From positions 620,001 through 684,000 of the forward strand of contig NZ_JAMJWC010000001.1 in the NCBI RefSeq assembly GCF_023554555.1: a stretch of 64,000 nt of DNA. Direction: 5' to 3'. Shown here piece by piece: positions 28,768-38,541 of this stretch. Position numbers and translations under genes: made by a program. Position 1 is the first letter of the stretch; each line of letters opens with the position of its first letter. This DNA is from Sphingobacterium sp. lm-10 (GTDB lineage: Bacteria > Bacteroidota > Bacteroidia > Sphingobacteriales > Sphingobacteriaceae). Under the pieces are notes generated by a model. The model did not search any database. It saw only the letters and a program-made list of their open reading frames with translations, and was not told where the DNA came from.

Positions 28768-31700
28768 TTACAATTTAATCATTACGCCTAAAGTGTATAC
28801 TGCTGGGATTGGGTAAACCTCGCGGTCAATACCATCAGCCACTTCCGGGTTGAACCCGTTATATTTAAAGATGGTTAATGGGCGTTCTGCTGTAAAGGTT
28901 ACGCGTGTCTCTGGAATTTTTGATTCACGGCCGAAGAACGAGTAAGATAAGCGAACATTCTGCAAACGGAAGTAGGAACCACTTTCAATAAAATAGCTAC
29001 TCATATTCTGATTCCAGGCACGACGTAAGCCCGAAGCAGAAGGATATTGGTTCGAAGTACCTTCACCGCGCCACATATTCTCAGCCAGATTAGCATCGAT
29101 GTTGGTATCGTTAGTGAAAATCATCTCGCCGCGCTTGCGGTTTAGGATACTGAAACCTGATTGTCCTTGAAATAACGCGGAGAAATCAAAACGTTTATAG
29201 CTAAGCCCTAAGTTACCACCCCAGGTAAATGACGGTAGGTAAGACCCAAGTACCGTACGATCCTGATCGTCGATCACACCGTCGCCGTTTACGTCTCTGA
29301 AAATTAGGTCTCCAGGGCGGATGCCATTCGCTTGAATAAACTCTGCCGTATATCCACTGTTTTGAATCTGTTGTTCGTTTTGGAACACACCTTGCACATC
29401 ATAACCGAAAAAGGCTTGATAAGGTTGACCTATAATCGAACGCTGGCGGAATTCGGCAGAACCCGCATCTAAAAATGAAGCATCGCCTAGTCTTCTTACT
29501 TCGTTGCTCAATGTAGCAATATTACCGCCGATGCTGTAGGAGAAGTCTTCGTTGATATTGTCCTGCCAGTTTAGGTTCATTTCAAAACCCCGATTACGAA
29601 ACTCACCCACACTACGACGCTCCGAACCACGAAGTACCGGTGGAATAATGTTTACCGCAAGACTGCGTGTATCGCGGATAAAATAATCGGCGTTTAGTGA
29701 TAGTCGATTATCTAAAAATTGGGCATCCACACCAATGTTGGTTTCTACAGTCGTTTCCCAGCTAGTGATTAAGTCGAACAAAGGATTGAGAAAGCGACCC
29801 ACTGTACGACCATCACCGATAGCTCCCAGATTTTCACCATAAGTCGGACGACCTACTGCAGGGTTGATACCATCATTACCTAGCTGCCCCCAACCTCCTC
29901 GAAGTTTTAGGAAGTTTATACCGGGTACATTAAAGAATTCTTCCTGTGATACAACCCATCCTGCACCAATGGTTGCAAAATGTCCCCATCTTTGTTGGAA
30001 TTTATTATTACCATCGCTTCTCAGCGTACCATACAACAGGTACTTTCCATCATAGTTATAAGCTACCCGACCGAAGAAAGAAAGAAACTTCAGGTTGGCA
30101 TTTAATGTAGTTTCATTGGCATCGCCAATACCATCTACGTCAAAATCGGTCGCATTTGTCAGATACCAGAATTGTTCTGCAGCACGCGTTGGTGCTGGAT
30201 TAATAGCTGTACCACGCGCAAATAGCAATTCGCTATATTCGGTACGGTAAGACTGCCCCAAAACGGCATTTAAATTATGCTTACCAAACTGATCGTCGTA
30301 GGTCAGGAAGTTATCCCATACCTGATCATAGCTACTCGTATTATTACGGCTGATGGCTGATGGGATTTGTGTGACGCCATCATTGTATTCCTGATCAACG
30401 CGACGCGTATTATTGAATGCCAAGCTGTAATTGTACTGCGTACGGAATTTTAACTTGTTTTCAATGATATTGGCTTCCAAATTGAAGTTACCTAATACTT
30501 TGGCAATATGATTTCTGTTATCTACATAATTCAAGGGGAAAAAAGGATTTTGTACGCCTCTATATCCTAACGACTGCGCGTTGGCCAATCCTAATGGACT
30601 GGCAGCAGTATTTTGTGGATCGAATACCGGTAGGGTAGGCACGGCAAAATAGGAGCGGAACCAAGCGGTATTTTCACCGACATATTGGCGTGCAGTACTT
30701 ACATTAAAGTTAGCACCTACCGTCAACCAATCTTTTACTCGACTATCTACTTTAGTCCGAAAATTCAAACGGGTGAAATCATTTCGCTGATCGTTTAATA
30801 AACCTTCTTGATTGAAATAACTTCCGCCGATGGAATAGCGTGTTTTCTCGCTACCGCCACTGAAAGACAGGTTATGATTTTGGATAGGCGCAGGAGACAT
30901 TACCTCGTTGTACCAATTGGTATTGACATTGGGTAGTGCAGGATTATTTGGGTTGGCGCCGAAGCGGTTGATGGCATTTTGTATAAATGCGATATCTGCG
31001 GTACTACCCGTCTCGTTGATGTAGCGAACAAACTGCTCCGTATTGGCCATTTGAAGGACATTCTGTGGGTTCTGAATACCCCAATAACCATCATATACAA
31101 TTTCCGCGTCTTTATTGTACGCTCCTGATTTCGTTTCAATAATAACGACACCATTCGCTGCGCGTACACCATATATGGCAGAAGCAGAAGCGTCTTTCAA
31201 TACGTTGATGGTTTCAATATCATTGGGATTTAGGAAGTCGATATTGTCGAAAAACATATTATCTACTACATACAATGGTGCTGAGCCTCCCTCTGCGGAT
31301 GTGATACCACGTAATCGCACCGTAGGCGAGGCGCCTGGGGCACCGTTGCTCACGATCTGCAAGCCCGGTACACGACCTTGAAGCGATTGCATAGGATTTG
31401 CTGTTGGTGTTTTGACGATATCGTCCGCGCGCACGGTCGCCACTGCAGTCGTCAGATTACGTTGTCGTTGTGTACCATAACCAACCACGACGATCTCTTC
31501 CAAAGATTGATTACCGTCTTCCAATACGACGTTAAGTACGGTGTCACCAGCTGCGACAGTAACTGTTTTGGTTTCATAACCTAAGAATGAAAAAGACAAC
31601 GCATCGCCTGGAGCAGCTTCGATGGTAAACCTCCCGGCATCATCGGTTTGTGAAGCAGTGGATTTACCGGCGATACGTATAGTAGCACCAGGAATACTCA

Positions 31701-31806
31701 TGCGCGATTGGCTGTCTTTTACTGTACCGCGAATAGCGGTGTTTTGCCCATACAACAGCACACTGCTGTATACGAACAACAAGGCAAGTAAAAGTGACTT
31801 CCTCAT
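28768..31806 (-). CDS. SusC/RagA-family TonB-dependent outer-membrane receptor
   Basis: TonB-driven importer of oligosaccharides across the outer membrane. Signal peptide (1-20), carboxypeptidase-like/CNA-B domain (about 24-100: IRGTVKDSQSRMSIPGATI), TonB box and SusC hallmark EEIVVVGYGTQ (about 103-113), plug domain with LQGRVPGLQIVSNG and NDIETINVLKDASASAIYG, then the 22-strand barrel. Length (1012 aa) is typical. There is no STN signalling domain, so it is not controlled through a FecR-type anti-sigma factor; the regulator gene behind it fits instead. Confidence 0.95.
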   Translation of the reverse strand: MRKSLLLALLFVYSSVLLYGQNTAIRGTVKDSQSRMSIPGATIRIAGKSTASQTDDAGRFTIEAAPGDALSFSFLGYETKTVTVAAGDTVLNVVLEDGNQSLEEIVVVGYGTQRQRNLTTAVATVRADDIVKTPTANPMQSLQGRVPGLQIVSNGAPGASPTVRLRGITSAEGGSAPLYVVDNMFFDNIDFLNPNDIETINVLKDASASAIYGVRAANGVVIIETKSGAYNKDAEIVYDGYWGIQNPQNVLQMANTEQFVRYINETGSTADIAFIQNAINRFGANPNNPALPNVNTNWYNEVMSPAPIQNHNLSFSGGSEKTRYSIGGSYFNQEGLLNDQRNDFTRLNFRTKVDSRVKDWLTVGANFNVSTARQYVGENTAWFRSYFAVPTLPVFDPQNTAASPLGLANAQSLGYRGVQNPFFPLNYVDNRNHIAKVLGNFNLEANIIENKLKFRTQYNYSLAFNNTRRVDQEYNDGVTQIPSAISRNNTSSYDQVWDNFLTYDDQFGKHNLNAVLGQSYRTEYSELLFARGTAINPAPTRAAEQFWYLTNATDFDVDGIGDANETTLNANLKFLSFFGRVAYNYDGKYLLYGTLRSDGNNKFQQRWGHFATIGAGWVVSQEEFFNVPGINFLKLRGGWGQLGNDGINPAVGRPTYGENLGAIGDGRTVGRFLNPLFDLITSWETTVETNIGVDAQFLDNRLSLNADYFIRDTRSLAVNIIPPVLRGSERRSVGEFRNRGFEMNLNWQDNINEDFSYSIGGNIATLSNEVRRLGDASFLDAGSAEFRQRSIIGQPYQAFFGYDVQGVFQNEQQIQNSGYTAEFIQANGIRPGDLIFRDVNGDGVIDDQDRTVLGSYLPSFTWGGNLGLSYKRFDFSALFQGQSGFSILNRKRGEMIFTNDTNIDANLAENMWRGEGTSNQYPSASGLRRAWNQNMSSYFIESGSYFRLQNVRLSYSFFGRESKIPETRVTFTAERPLTIFKYNGFNPEVADGIDREVYPIPAVYTLGVMIKL

Positions 31807-32104
31807 AGATAAAAATGTAGTTTGTAAATGATTTAATTTATAATGTGGCCGTTGTGTTTAATGTCCGATCATCATATGTAGCCGGGGACAGAACAAATAT
31901 CAGCATATAAGGTTTGGCAATTCAATTTTTGGGTACCACATCGTTACTACGTCGTGTTATGAAATGCACTTAAATGCTATTTTAATTTCTAAATAACTGA
32001 TAGTCAGTATTTTTGTGATTTGTTTTATTATAATATTTACTGATCCTGATGAAGTGTTTTCAGCGGATTTTGGGATAGGTGAGAGGTAATGATGTAGTGT
32101 TTAT
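31807..32104. other. PUL intergenic region upstream of susC
   Basis: About 300 bases without a gene, between the start of susC and the stop of the regulator gene on the same strand. It must hold the PUL promoter. I do not find a good TTTG/TAnnTTTG pair on the minus strand, which fits an activator-dependent promoter. AT-rich in its second half. Confidence 0.5.
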
Positions 32105-34969
32105 CTATATTTCCAGTAAAAATTCGGTTAAGTTCTTATGTGTTTCCAGCTGTAACTTCTTGCGTAACCGATAACGACGGATTTCCACCCCTCTCAAACT
32201 GATGTTGAGGAGTGACGCTATTTCTTTACTGGACATATTTAATCGTAGGTAAGCACATAACTTTAGGTCATTGGGTACCAACTCTGGGTAATTCGCCTTT
32301 AACTTCTTGAAAAAGTTGTCATGCGATTCGTTAAAACTAGATTCAAATAATTGCCATTCGCGTTCATCATTTTTAGCTTCGTCGATGAGTTTATTTACTT
32401 TTTTGAGTTGCTCGGAACTAAGCGCTTTGCCACCCGTATCCTTGATATTACCCAATTCCTCATGTAGCGTTTTGAGTAGGTCATTTTTGTAAAGCACATT
32501 CGTGGCCATATTGGCTAATTCTCGTTTTTTATTGGTCAACGCTAGTTCCAGCTGCTGGTTTTTAAGCTGCATCATTTGCTGCGCACTAATTTCGTTTTCA
32601 CGCTCCACTGCCCGCTCTTTTTCCTGTTGTAGCTTTACTCGAAGCTGCATTTTAGCCCGGTATATCTTCTTCTGATACCAATTGCGAATCATGACGCCCG
32701 CCAGAACAAGGGCAATTAAATAGCAACAGATGGCAAGCCAGCTCCAATACCAGGGCCGTGCAATTTCAAAGGTGAATGAATTTACATCAGAAATGTTGCC
32801 TATAGCATCCACACTGCGTACTTCAAATACATACTTACCATGCGGAAGGTTTGTAAAGTCTTTGTAGGCATCTATACCCCACTCGGAGAATGTCTCGGTA
32901 AACCCTAGTAGACGATACTGGTATTTTGGTGCTATGGCATCATACCAAGGCACACTGTAGGCTATTCGTATACTGTTTTGCCGAAAGGGAATGGGCTGAT
33001 TCGCATTTAAAGGAATCAATTCGGCAGTACTATTCCAAAATCCGGTTAGTATAGGTGCTCCAATCCGGACCTCGTCATTTCGTAAGTCGCGCATGTAAAG
33101 CGCAAAACCATCATTAAGCCCAAAAAGATCCATGTTTTCGCTGACGCGGAGTAAGTTTTCGTAACCACTCATCATCTGTCCGGATAGCGGACGCCAAGTC
33201 GTGGAGTCAATGTGTACTCCACCATTGTTTTCGAAGGTGAGTCTGGCCAAATGCGAATCTTTGAAAAACCAATAACTGTTTCCCTGATCACACTGAATGC
33301 GATTGGCCGTCGCGAATGGCCCAAGCAGCTTATTGAGCTCATCATAGCGTGTAAATTCATTCAGCACATTATCAAATCGGAATAAGCCAGTATCCGTCGC
33401 AAATACATGTCGATTGCCCATCTCATAGATACCGTGAATTTTTGCTTGCTCCGGTATCCCTTTCGAAGTTTGATGATCTACTTCTACAGCGGAAAATTCT
33501 TTGTTGAATTGCACGAAGTGCATATTATCATCATTACCGATCCAGTATCCCAGATTATTTTCTCTGGCGATGTATTTAATGGGCTGACGTATGGGTTGGT
33601 ATTGTAGTATATGCTTAAAAGGCTTTTGGGAACGATCAAATAAAGAAATACCCGTGTAGTTGCCTTCCAATATGTAATCCGTATCTGGTATAGGATGTAA
33701 AACCAAACTACCGGTATAATCAGATAGTCTGTTTAAACGATTTCCCTCCACGGCAAATATTCCTGCATTATGCCCACAATACAATACATTGTCGACTTCA
33801 CGTAAGTACCACACCTGCCCATTTGAGTTTTGAACAAACTGAAATTGTAATGGTATGTCTGAATAGGCACCTAGCCACGTGCTTTTAAAAAGACCTTGAT
33901 TGGTGCCAAGATACAGCTCGCCCTGAAAGACAGCCGAAGAATATACGGTGCCGAGCATTCCTGTTTGGTCCGTATAATAATAGAAAGGACGATGTAAGTC
34001 CAAACGATCTATACCATTGTCTAGCCCGATCCATAGATTGGACTGTCGATCTAGCGTTAAACTTAAGACGGTATTATTCTGTAATCCGGTGTTTTTATTG
34101 ATGAGTTGCACAATTTCACCACGCGTATTGATGATGACCAGTCCGTTCTTAATAGTTCCGAAAGCGTATAGATCTTTTCCGACCTGTAGTCCATTATTAA
34201 TTTGATGCTGTTCAAAAAGAGATTGTGCATTGGTGCGCCACGGGCGAATACGCTCTTGTCGGTCCATTAAATATAAACCATCTCTTTCGGTCGCGATCAA
34301 CGTTTGATCGTCTAGGAAGGGCAGCATACTCAGTATGCGTTTTCCTTTAAGTACATCTTTACCCTGTATTGGTATGAGTTTTCCATTACTATAGCGGTGC
34401 AAACCTGATGGGAGTTGCTCAAAATACAATTCATCGCCCACCTTAAAAGAGAATAGAAAAGGTTCTCCTGGTGCACTGATTGTGGTAATTTGATCATCTT
34501 CCAAAACATAGGCTTTGGAGAATGCCTGAAATATGATCCTGTTTCCGTGAATTATTATGCGCCAGATATCATCGTTTTGTAAGCCACTTGCTTTATCTGC
34601 TTTCGTAGAGAGGCTCGTATACGCTAATCGTCCGAATCCCTGGTCTGTCCAATAGCCGAATTCTCCTTTACCGCCGGTATAGATGCGCCCATCCGTTGCG
34701 ACTTTTACGCTGCGCATTGGCACCCCTTTATTGGGGCGGTGAAGATGCCACTCTTGCCCATCATATCGTAGTAACCCTGCATTGTTGGCTGCATAAATCA
34801 CCCCTTTTGGATCTACGGAAAGTCCCCAGTTTTGATTTTCGGCCTGATAATCTGCTTTGGTATAATGCGCCACATAAGGCTTCGCAATGCGAGGTAGCTC
34901 TTGTGCAGCCAAATATCCTGGAATACAGATACAGCTGAGGATTATTATTCGGTAGAAAAGGTTTAGCAT
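32105..34969 (-). CDS. Propeller/Y_Y_Y-domain transmembrane regulator with LuxR-type HTH (SusR-like)
   Basis: One-protein sensor-regulator for the PUL. Signal peptide (about 1-22), then a large periplasmic part of repeated beta-propeller blades (reg_prop type; examples GLLRYDG, GEFGYW, SLTLDRQSNLWIGLDNGIDRL). A Y_Y_Y domain follows (KYQYRLLGF...LPHGKYVFEVRSVD), then a single transmembrane helix (WSWLAICCYLIALVLAGVMI, about 750-770), a coiled coil (about 775-840) and a C-terminal LuxR/GerE helix-turn-helix (LNMSSKEIASLLNISLRGVE, RKKLQL). There is no histidine kinase or receiver domain, so the periplasmic signal should reach DNA within one polypeptide. Start ATG 34969; the longer frame begins with TTG. 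Confidence 0.88.
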   Translation of the reverse strand: MLNLFYRIIILSCICIPGYLAAQELPRIAKPYVAHYTKADYQAENQNWGLSVDPKGVIYAANNAGLLRYDGQEWHLHRPNKGVPMRSVKVATDGRIYTGGKGEFGYWTDQGFGRLAYTSLSTKADKASGLQNDDIWRIIIHGNRIIFQAFSKAYVLEDDQITTISAPGEPFLFSFKVGDELYFEQLPSGLHRYSNGKLIPIQGKDVLKGKRILSMLPFLDDQTLIATERDGLYLMDRQERIRPWRTNAQSLFEQHQINNGLQVGKDLYAFGTIKNGLVIINTRGEIVQLINKNTGLQNNTVLSLTLDRQSNLWIGLDNGIDRLDLHRPFYYYTDQTGMLGTVYSSAVFQGELYLGTNQGLFKSTWLGAYSDIPLQFQFVQNSNGQVWYLREVDNVLYCGHNAGIFAVEGNRLNRLSDYTGSLVLHPIPDTDYILEGNYTGISLFDRSQKPFKHILQYQPIRQPIKYIARENNLGYWIGNDDNMHFVQFNKEFSAVEVDHQTSKGIPEQAKIHGIYEMGNRHVFATDTGLFRFDNVLNEFTRYDELNKLLGPFATANRIQCDQGNSYWFFKDSHLARLTFENNGGVHIDSTTWRPLSGQMMSGYENLLRVSENMDLFGLNDGFALYMRDLRNDEVRIGAPILTGFWNSTAELIPLNANQPIPFRQNSIRIAYSVPWYDAIAPKYQYRLLGFTETFSEWGIDAYKDFTNLPHGKYVFEVRSVDAIGNISDVNSFTFEIARPWYWSWLAICCYLIALVLAGVMIRNWYQKKIYRAKMQLRVKLQQEKERAVERENEISAQQMMQLKNQQLELALTNKKRELANMATNVLYKNDLLKTLHEELGNIKDTGGKALSSEQLKKVNKLIDEAKNDEREWQLFESSFNESHDNFFKKLKANYPELVPNDLKLCAYLRLNMSSKEIASLLNISLRGVEIRRYRLRKKLQLETHKNLTEFLLEI

Positions 34970-34987
34970 CCCGTGCAAATTTTGCGG

Positions 34988-36100
34988 CTATAAGTTGTGA
35001 TGTTTGCGATATCGTTCAAATGTTTGCCAGTATTTGTCTTTATAAATGTCGTAGCTGTACGTTAATTCACCCGAATACGCAGACAATGATTCGTAAATAA
35101 GCTTGGAACAGACTCTGAATTCCTTACTCACAAAATAAATCTCCCGAACGCCATCTCCCGTTTGTTGCCCAACATAGAGATACTGTGTTTCATCCTTTAA
35201 TATCTCAGACAAAATTTCTTCTACGCTCGTTAAAGCGATCAGGATATCATCATCCGGAATACCATCAGCATGCGTAGATTGATATTCTAACGATACGCGA
35301 ATGATGTAAGGTCGGGAAGGTTTGTTTTCCCACTCCAATAAGTGCGTATTCATATAGGCCACCAATGGTTGTCCACTGCTTATTTCTCCTTTATAAACAG
35401 AGAAACTGTCGGCATTGGGCACATTATAGTTGCTTTCGTATTCCTCGATAAACTCTTTCTTCCGCCAGGTCAAAAAGTCCTGAAGTCTTGTGATGGGAAT
35501 TAAATCTTGATCTGCTGCTGGCTGTCCGATTACAGTAACACTATCAATTAAAGTGATGGATTGCAATTCTCCAAGATAATTGTCCAGAAAGATATAGATG
35601 CCGTTCGTAATAATTTCATCCGCACTTTCTACGTAGCCATCATATACGATCGATAAATCAATCTCGTCAGGATAAATAGCATCTTCATTCGCGTAGAAAT
35701 GCAAATTGTCTTTCGTGAATACAAAATCGCCGACTTGTATGGAAGCATGCTCAATGGAGGTAGGCGGTTTGAGGGCGGTGAAAATCCAATTGGGCAGATC
35801 GGGGGCCATAGAAACGATATCTTCTGCAAAGACGATGTTTTTGATATTTCCGTCGGGCGTGAAAACCAACTCCGCTTTGTTTCCATACAGACCGGTCAAA
35901 AAATAGATGCCCGAATGTAACTTGGATAGGCGAGGAGCTAAGGATTTGAAAAAACCTTTTTCTACATTTCCATCCTTTACCGCTTTAAAAAAGCGCTCTT
36001 CATGCTTTACAAACCACTCCCAAAATTCGCTGATCTCCTGCGGACCTATAAGTACTTCTCTACCATCCTGCTTCATGACCAACTTTTTAAATAACTTCAT
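34988..36100 (-). CDS. DUF695-like protein of unknown function
   Basis: Soluble 370-residue protein with no signal peptide. The C-terminal half (from about 260) has the pattern of DUF695: SRPYIIRVSLEYQS, ILIALTSVEEILSEIL and YLYVGQQTGDGVREIYFVSKEF, a mixed alpha/beta fold with conserved aromatic and Gly residues. The N-terminal 100 residues (EFWEWFVKHEERFFKAVKDG) resemble a second domain found beside it in some bacteria. No enzymatic motif is visible. It lies 18 bases upstream of the PUL regulator on the same strand, though its link to the PUL is unproven. Confidence 0.6.
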   Translation of the reverse strand: MKLFKKLVMKQDGREVLIGPQEISEFWEWFVKHEERFFKAVKDGNVEKGFFKSLAPRLSKLHSGIYFLTGLYGNKAELVFTPDGNIKNIVFAEDIVSMAPDLPNWIFTALKPPTSIEHASIQVGDFVFTKDNLHFYANEDAIYPDEIDLSIVYDGYVESADEIITNGIYIFLDNYLGELQSITLIDSVTVIGQPAADQDLIPITRLQDFLTWRKKEFIEEYESNYNVPNADSFSVYKGEISSGQPLVAYMNTHLLEWENKPSRPYIIRVSLEYQSTHADGIPDDDILIALTSVEEILSEILKDETQYLYVGQQTGDGVREIYFVSKEFRVCSKLIYESLSAYSGELTYSYDIYKDKYWQTFERYRKHHNL

Positions 36101-36258
36101 CCCACCTAGGCGTTACCAAGCTAAATTAATAAAATCATGGGAATATTGTGCGTTACAGCCGACTATTTTACCAAGACGGCGTGGGATTACGAGATCATCT
36201 GAATCGCTAATGATTTTGTATCTTAGCGCGAAGTTCAGAAAATATAGTATACGAGTTA

Positions 36259-36789
36259 ATGGCAAAGAAGAAAACAAACCCTACAACGACTCCACCCAAA
36301 TTTGAAAGGCCGGTAGATGCCTATTTCTACCAAATGGATCAAGGATTACAGCGTGCTAAAGCGATCTACGCAGTAGGCGTATTCCTGACTTTTTTTAGTG
36401 TGATGGGCCTGATCTGGATGATCCCATTTCCACAGCTCGCATTTTTGGAACGCATGGAGGCGCATACTTTTTTGAATTGGGGATCTTTTTTTATCGCAAT
36501 CGTGATCTATATTTACCTAAAGTTGGCGGCAACACTATCGTATGCGATGTTGTTTACCATCGGTGGCATGAGTTATTTTATCGTGCAGTTAGAGTATGTG
36601 GAGCGCGACCACGGTTTGGCAGCATGGATGGTGTTTGCTGTCCTTGCATTTATCGGATGCGGATTGTTGTACCTGCATTATGCAAAGGAGGAGTCAAGCA
36701 AAAAATCAGTGCCTTTTATACGCGTGCTTACCATAGGTCCAATTTGGTTATGGTCTAAAGTGTTTCAAAAACTGGGATGGCGCTATTAG
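36259..36789 (+). CDS. Membrane protein, possibly Mpo1/DUF962-like
   Basis: Integral-membrane protein of 176 residues with four to five hydrophobic segments (about 36-58, 71-86, 90-111, 119-140, 150-165). The layout AYFYQMDQGLQRAKAIYAVG at the start and IGPIWLWSKVFQKLGW at the end resembles Mpo1-like (DUF962) proteins, where a cytosolic N-terminal segment leads into helices and the end reads IGP(L/I)WLLAEV. In yeast Mpo1 is an iron-dependent dioxygenase acting on 2-hydroxy fatty acids. The iron-binding histidines are not evident here (the expected H is replaced by Q/R), so activity is doubtful. Convergent with ribF one base away. Confidence 0.45.
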   Translation: MAKKKTNPTTTPPKFERPVDAYFYQMDQGLQRAKAIYAVGVFLTFFSVMGLIWMIPFPQLAFLERMEAHTFLNWGSFFIAIVIYIYLKLAATLSYAMLFTIGGMSYFIVQLEYVERDHGLAAWMVFAVLAFIGCGLLYLHYAKEESSKKSVPFIRVLTIGPIWLWSKVFQKLGWRY

Positions 36790-36790
36790 A

Positions 36791-37777
36791 TTAGCGCGAG
36801 CTCTGTTCAAAATAAGTACGCACACTTTCTTCGTCAAGCTGGATTTGAGCTTGCAACTCTTCCAGGCTCTCAAACCACTGATCATGTCTTACGAAGTGTA
36901 CGAATCGTACCCGAAGGGTCTTCTTGTACAGGTCGTCTTTAAAATCTAATAAATTCACCTCAATCTTGCGACTCATATCATCTATAGTAGGCCGTGTGCC
37001 GATGTAGCACATTCCCTGGGCTACGCGTTCTGGCTGCGGCGAGATATAAGGGCCGGATTCTATAGATGGTACACGTGGATAGATTTCTACTTCCACGGCG
37101 TAGATACCATATGCAGGGATCAATTTATGACTTTCGTGCACATTGAGATTTGCGGTAGGAAAGCCGATGGTGCGTCCGATCTGATCGCCTTTTACCACTG
37201 TGCCTGTTAGTTCAAACGGATAGTCAAGGTATTTATTAGCGGTCTCAGTATCTCCTTTTATCAATGATTCGCGAATGCGCGTAGAAGACACGGCCACATC
37301 GTCGATATCCTGCTTAGGAATCTCACTCACCCGAAAGTCAAATATATTACAGTACTTCGTGAGCTCCTGAATATTTCCTGCCCGGTCTTTACCAAAGTGA
37401 TGGTCGTATCCAATGATGATGGATTTGGTGCCGATTTTATCCACCAATACATTAGAAATGTATTCTTCTGGAGTTTGTATAGAAAAGTCTCTAGTGAATG
37501 GTGTAATGATCAAATGATCAATGCCGGCTAAGGCCAAACGATGTGTCTTTTCCTCAATATCATTAATCAGCCTTAGGCTGTCGTCATCTGGGTTGATAAT
37601 GAGACGAGGATGCGGAAAGAAGGTTAGTAAAACGGTTTCTCCACCCGTACTTTTGGCGGTTTCTACTAGTTTACTTAAGATGCGTTGGTGCCCTACGTGT
37701 ACACCGTCAAATGTACCAATGGTAACGACGGCGTTGGGCAACCGTTCGAATTCGTCTAGACTTCTATAGATTTTCAC
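36791..37777 (-). CDS. ribF: Bifunctional riboflavin kinase/FAD synthetase
   Basis: Makes FMN and FAD from riboflavin. The N-terminal FAD-synthetase domain shows TIGTFDGVHVGHQRIL (about 19-34), FFPHP (about 53-57) and GYDHHFGKDRAGN (about 122-134), with SSTRIR near 168. The C-terminal kinase domain begins at TGTVVKGDQIGRTIGFPTANL (about 191-211). Between the kinase strands, near 232-250, there is an extra loop of roughly 20 residues (YPRVPSIESGPYISPQPER) before MCYIGTRPT. Last gene of the ftsX-DUF3098-uppP-truB-ribF run. Confidence 0.95.
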   Translation of the reverse strand: MKIYRSLDEFERLPNAVVTIGTFDGVHVGHQRILSKLVETAKSTGGETVLLTFFPHPRLIINPDDDSLRLINDIEEKTHRLALAGIDHLIITPFTRDFSIQTPEEYISNVLVDKIGTKSIIIGYDHHFGKDRAGNIQELTKYCNIFDFRVSEIPKQDIDDVAVSSTRIRESLIKGDTETANKYLDYPFELTGTVVKGDQIGRTIGFPTANLNVHESHKLIPAYGIYAVEVEIYPRVPSIESGPYISPQPERVAQGMCYIGTRPTIDDMSRKIEVNLLDFKDDLYKKTLRVRFVHFVRHDQWFESLEELQAQIQLDEESVRTYFEQSSR

Positions 37778-37824
37778 TGTTGAGTTCTTTTAATTAGCAC
37801 TCTTCGTCTACAGACGTGCTTTAG

Positions 37825-38538
37825 TTATTGTTGATGCGATTTGATAGTTTGGATCAGATCCTGAAGGTTCCAGGCATCATTCACATGGAAATCCCCACTT
37901 TTCGTGCGGCGTAATGCGGATAAGTGACTTCCATTTTCCAATCTCTGACCAAAGTCATTCGCAATAGATCGTATATAGGTACCTTTCGTACATTTAATTT
38001 TGAAGTAAATCAATGGTAGCGCAATCTTCTCTACTTCAAAGCTATGTACGGTGATTTGCCGTGGTTTTAGCACGAAGGTTTCGCCACGCCTTGCTTTTTC
38101 GTAAACCCGTTCCCCATCAATTTTGATAGCAGAATGGGCAGGAGGATATTGATCCTGCTCTCCCACAAATGAAGCAGCAGTGCGGTAAATATCCTCTTCT
38201 GAAATGTGACTGATGTCAAATGTTTGATCAACAGCACTTTCTAAATCAAAAGTGGGTGTGGTAGCACCCAGCGTAATCGTGCCCGTATATTCTTTATCCT
38301 CTGCTTGGAAGTTATCAATCTGCTTGGTCATCTTGCCCGTGCAAATAATCAATAACCCCGTGGCTAAAGGATCCAGGGTACCCGCATGCCCGACCTTAAC
38401 TTTTAAGGGTTTTATGGTATTGCGTAACTTACCTACGACGTCGAAACTGGTCCATTCGTACGGTTTGTCTACCAGCAAAAGCTGTCCTTCTGCAAACTGA
38501 AAAGGTGTTTTTTCTTCTGTACTCAACTCAGACATCAT
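37825..38538 (-). CDS. truB: tRNA pseudouridine-55 synthase
   Basis: Forms pseudouridine 55 in the T loop of tRNAs. LLLVDKPYEWTSFDVV (about 20-35) opens the fold; GHAGTLDPLATGLLI (about 51-65) contains the catalytic aspartate; PPAHSAIKIDGERVYEKAR and CTKGTYIRSIANDFG are further motifs. Short form (237 aa) without a PUA extension, as in other Bacteroidota. Starts 3 bases after the uppP stop. Confidence 0.95.
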   Translation of the reverse strand: MMSELSTEEKTPFQFAEGQLLLVDKPYEWTSFDVVGKLRNTIKPLKVKVGHAGTLDPLATGLLIICTGKMTKQIDNFQAEDKEYTGTITLGATTPTFDLESAVDQTFDISHISEEDIYRTAASFVGEQDQYPPAHSAIKIDGERVYEKARRGETFVLKPRQITVHSFEVEKIALPLIYFKIKCTKGTYIRSIANDFGQRLENGSHLSALRRTKSGDFHVNDAWNLQDLIQTIKSHQQ

Positions 38539-38541
38539 GTT

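Noticed and set aside
30900..31172. Minus-strand frame inside susC
   Set aside because: It is an out-of-frame shadow of the SusC plug and barrel coding region.
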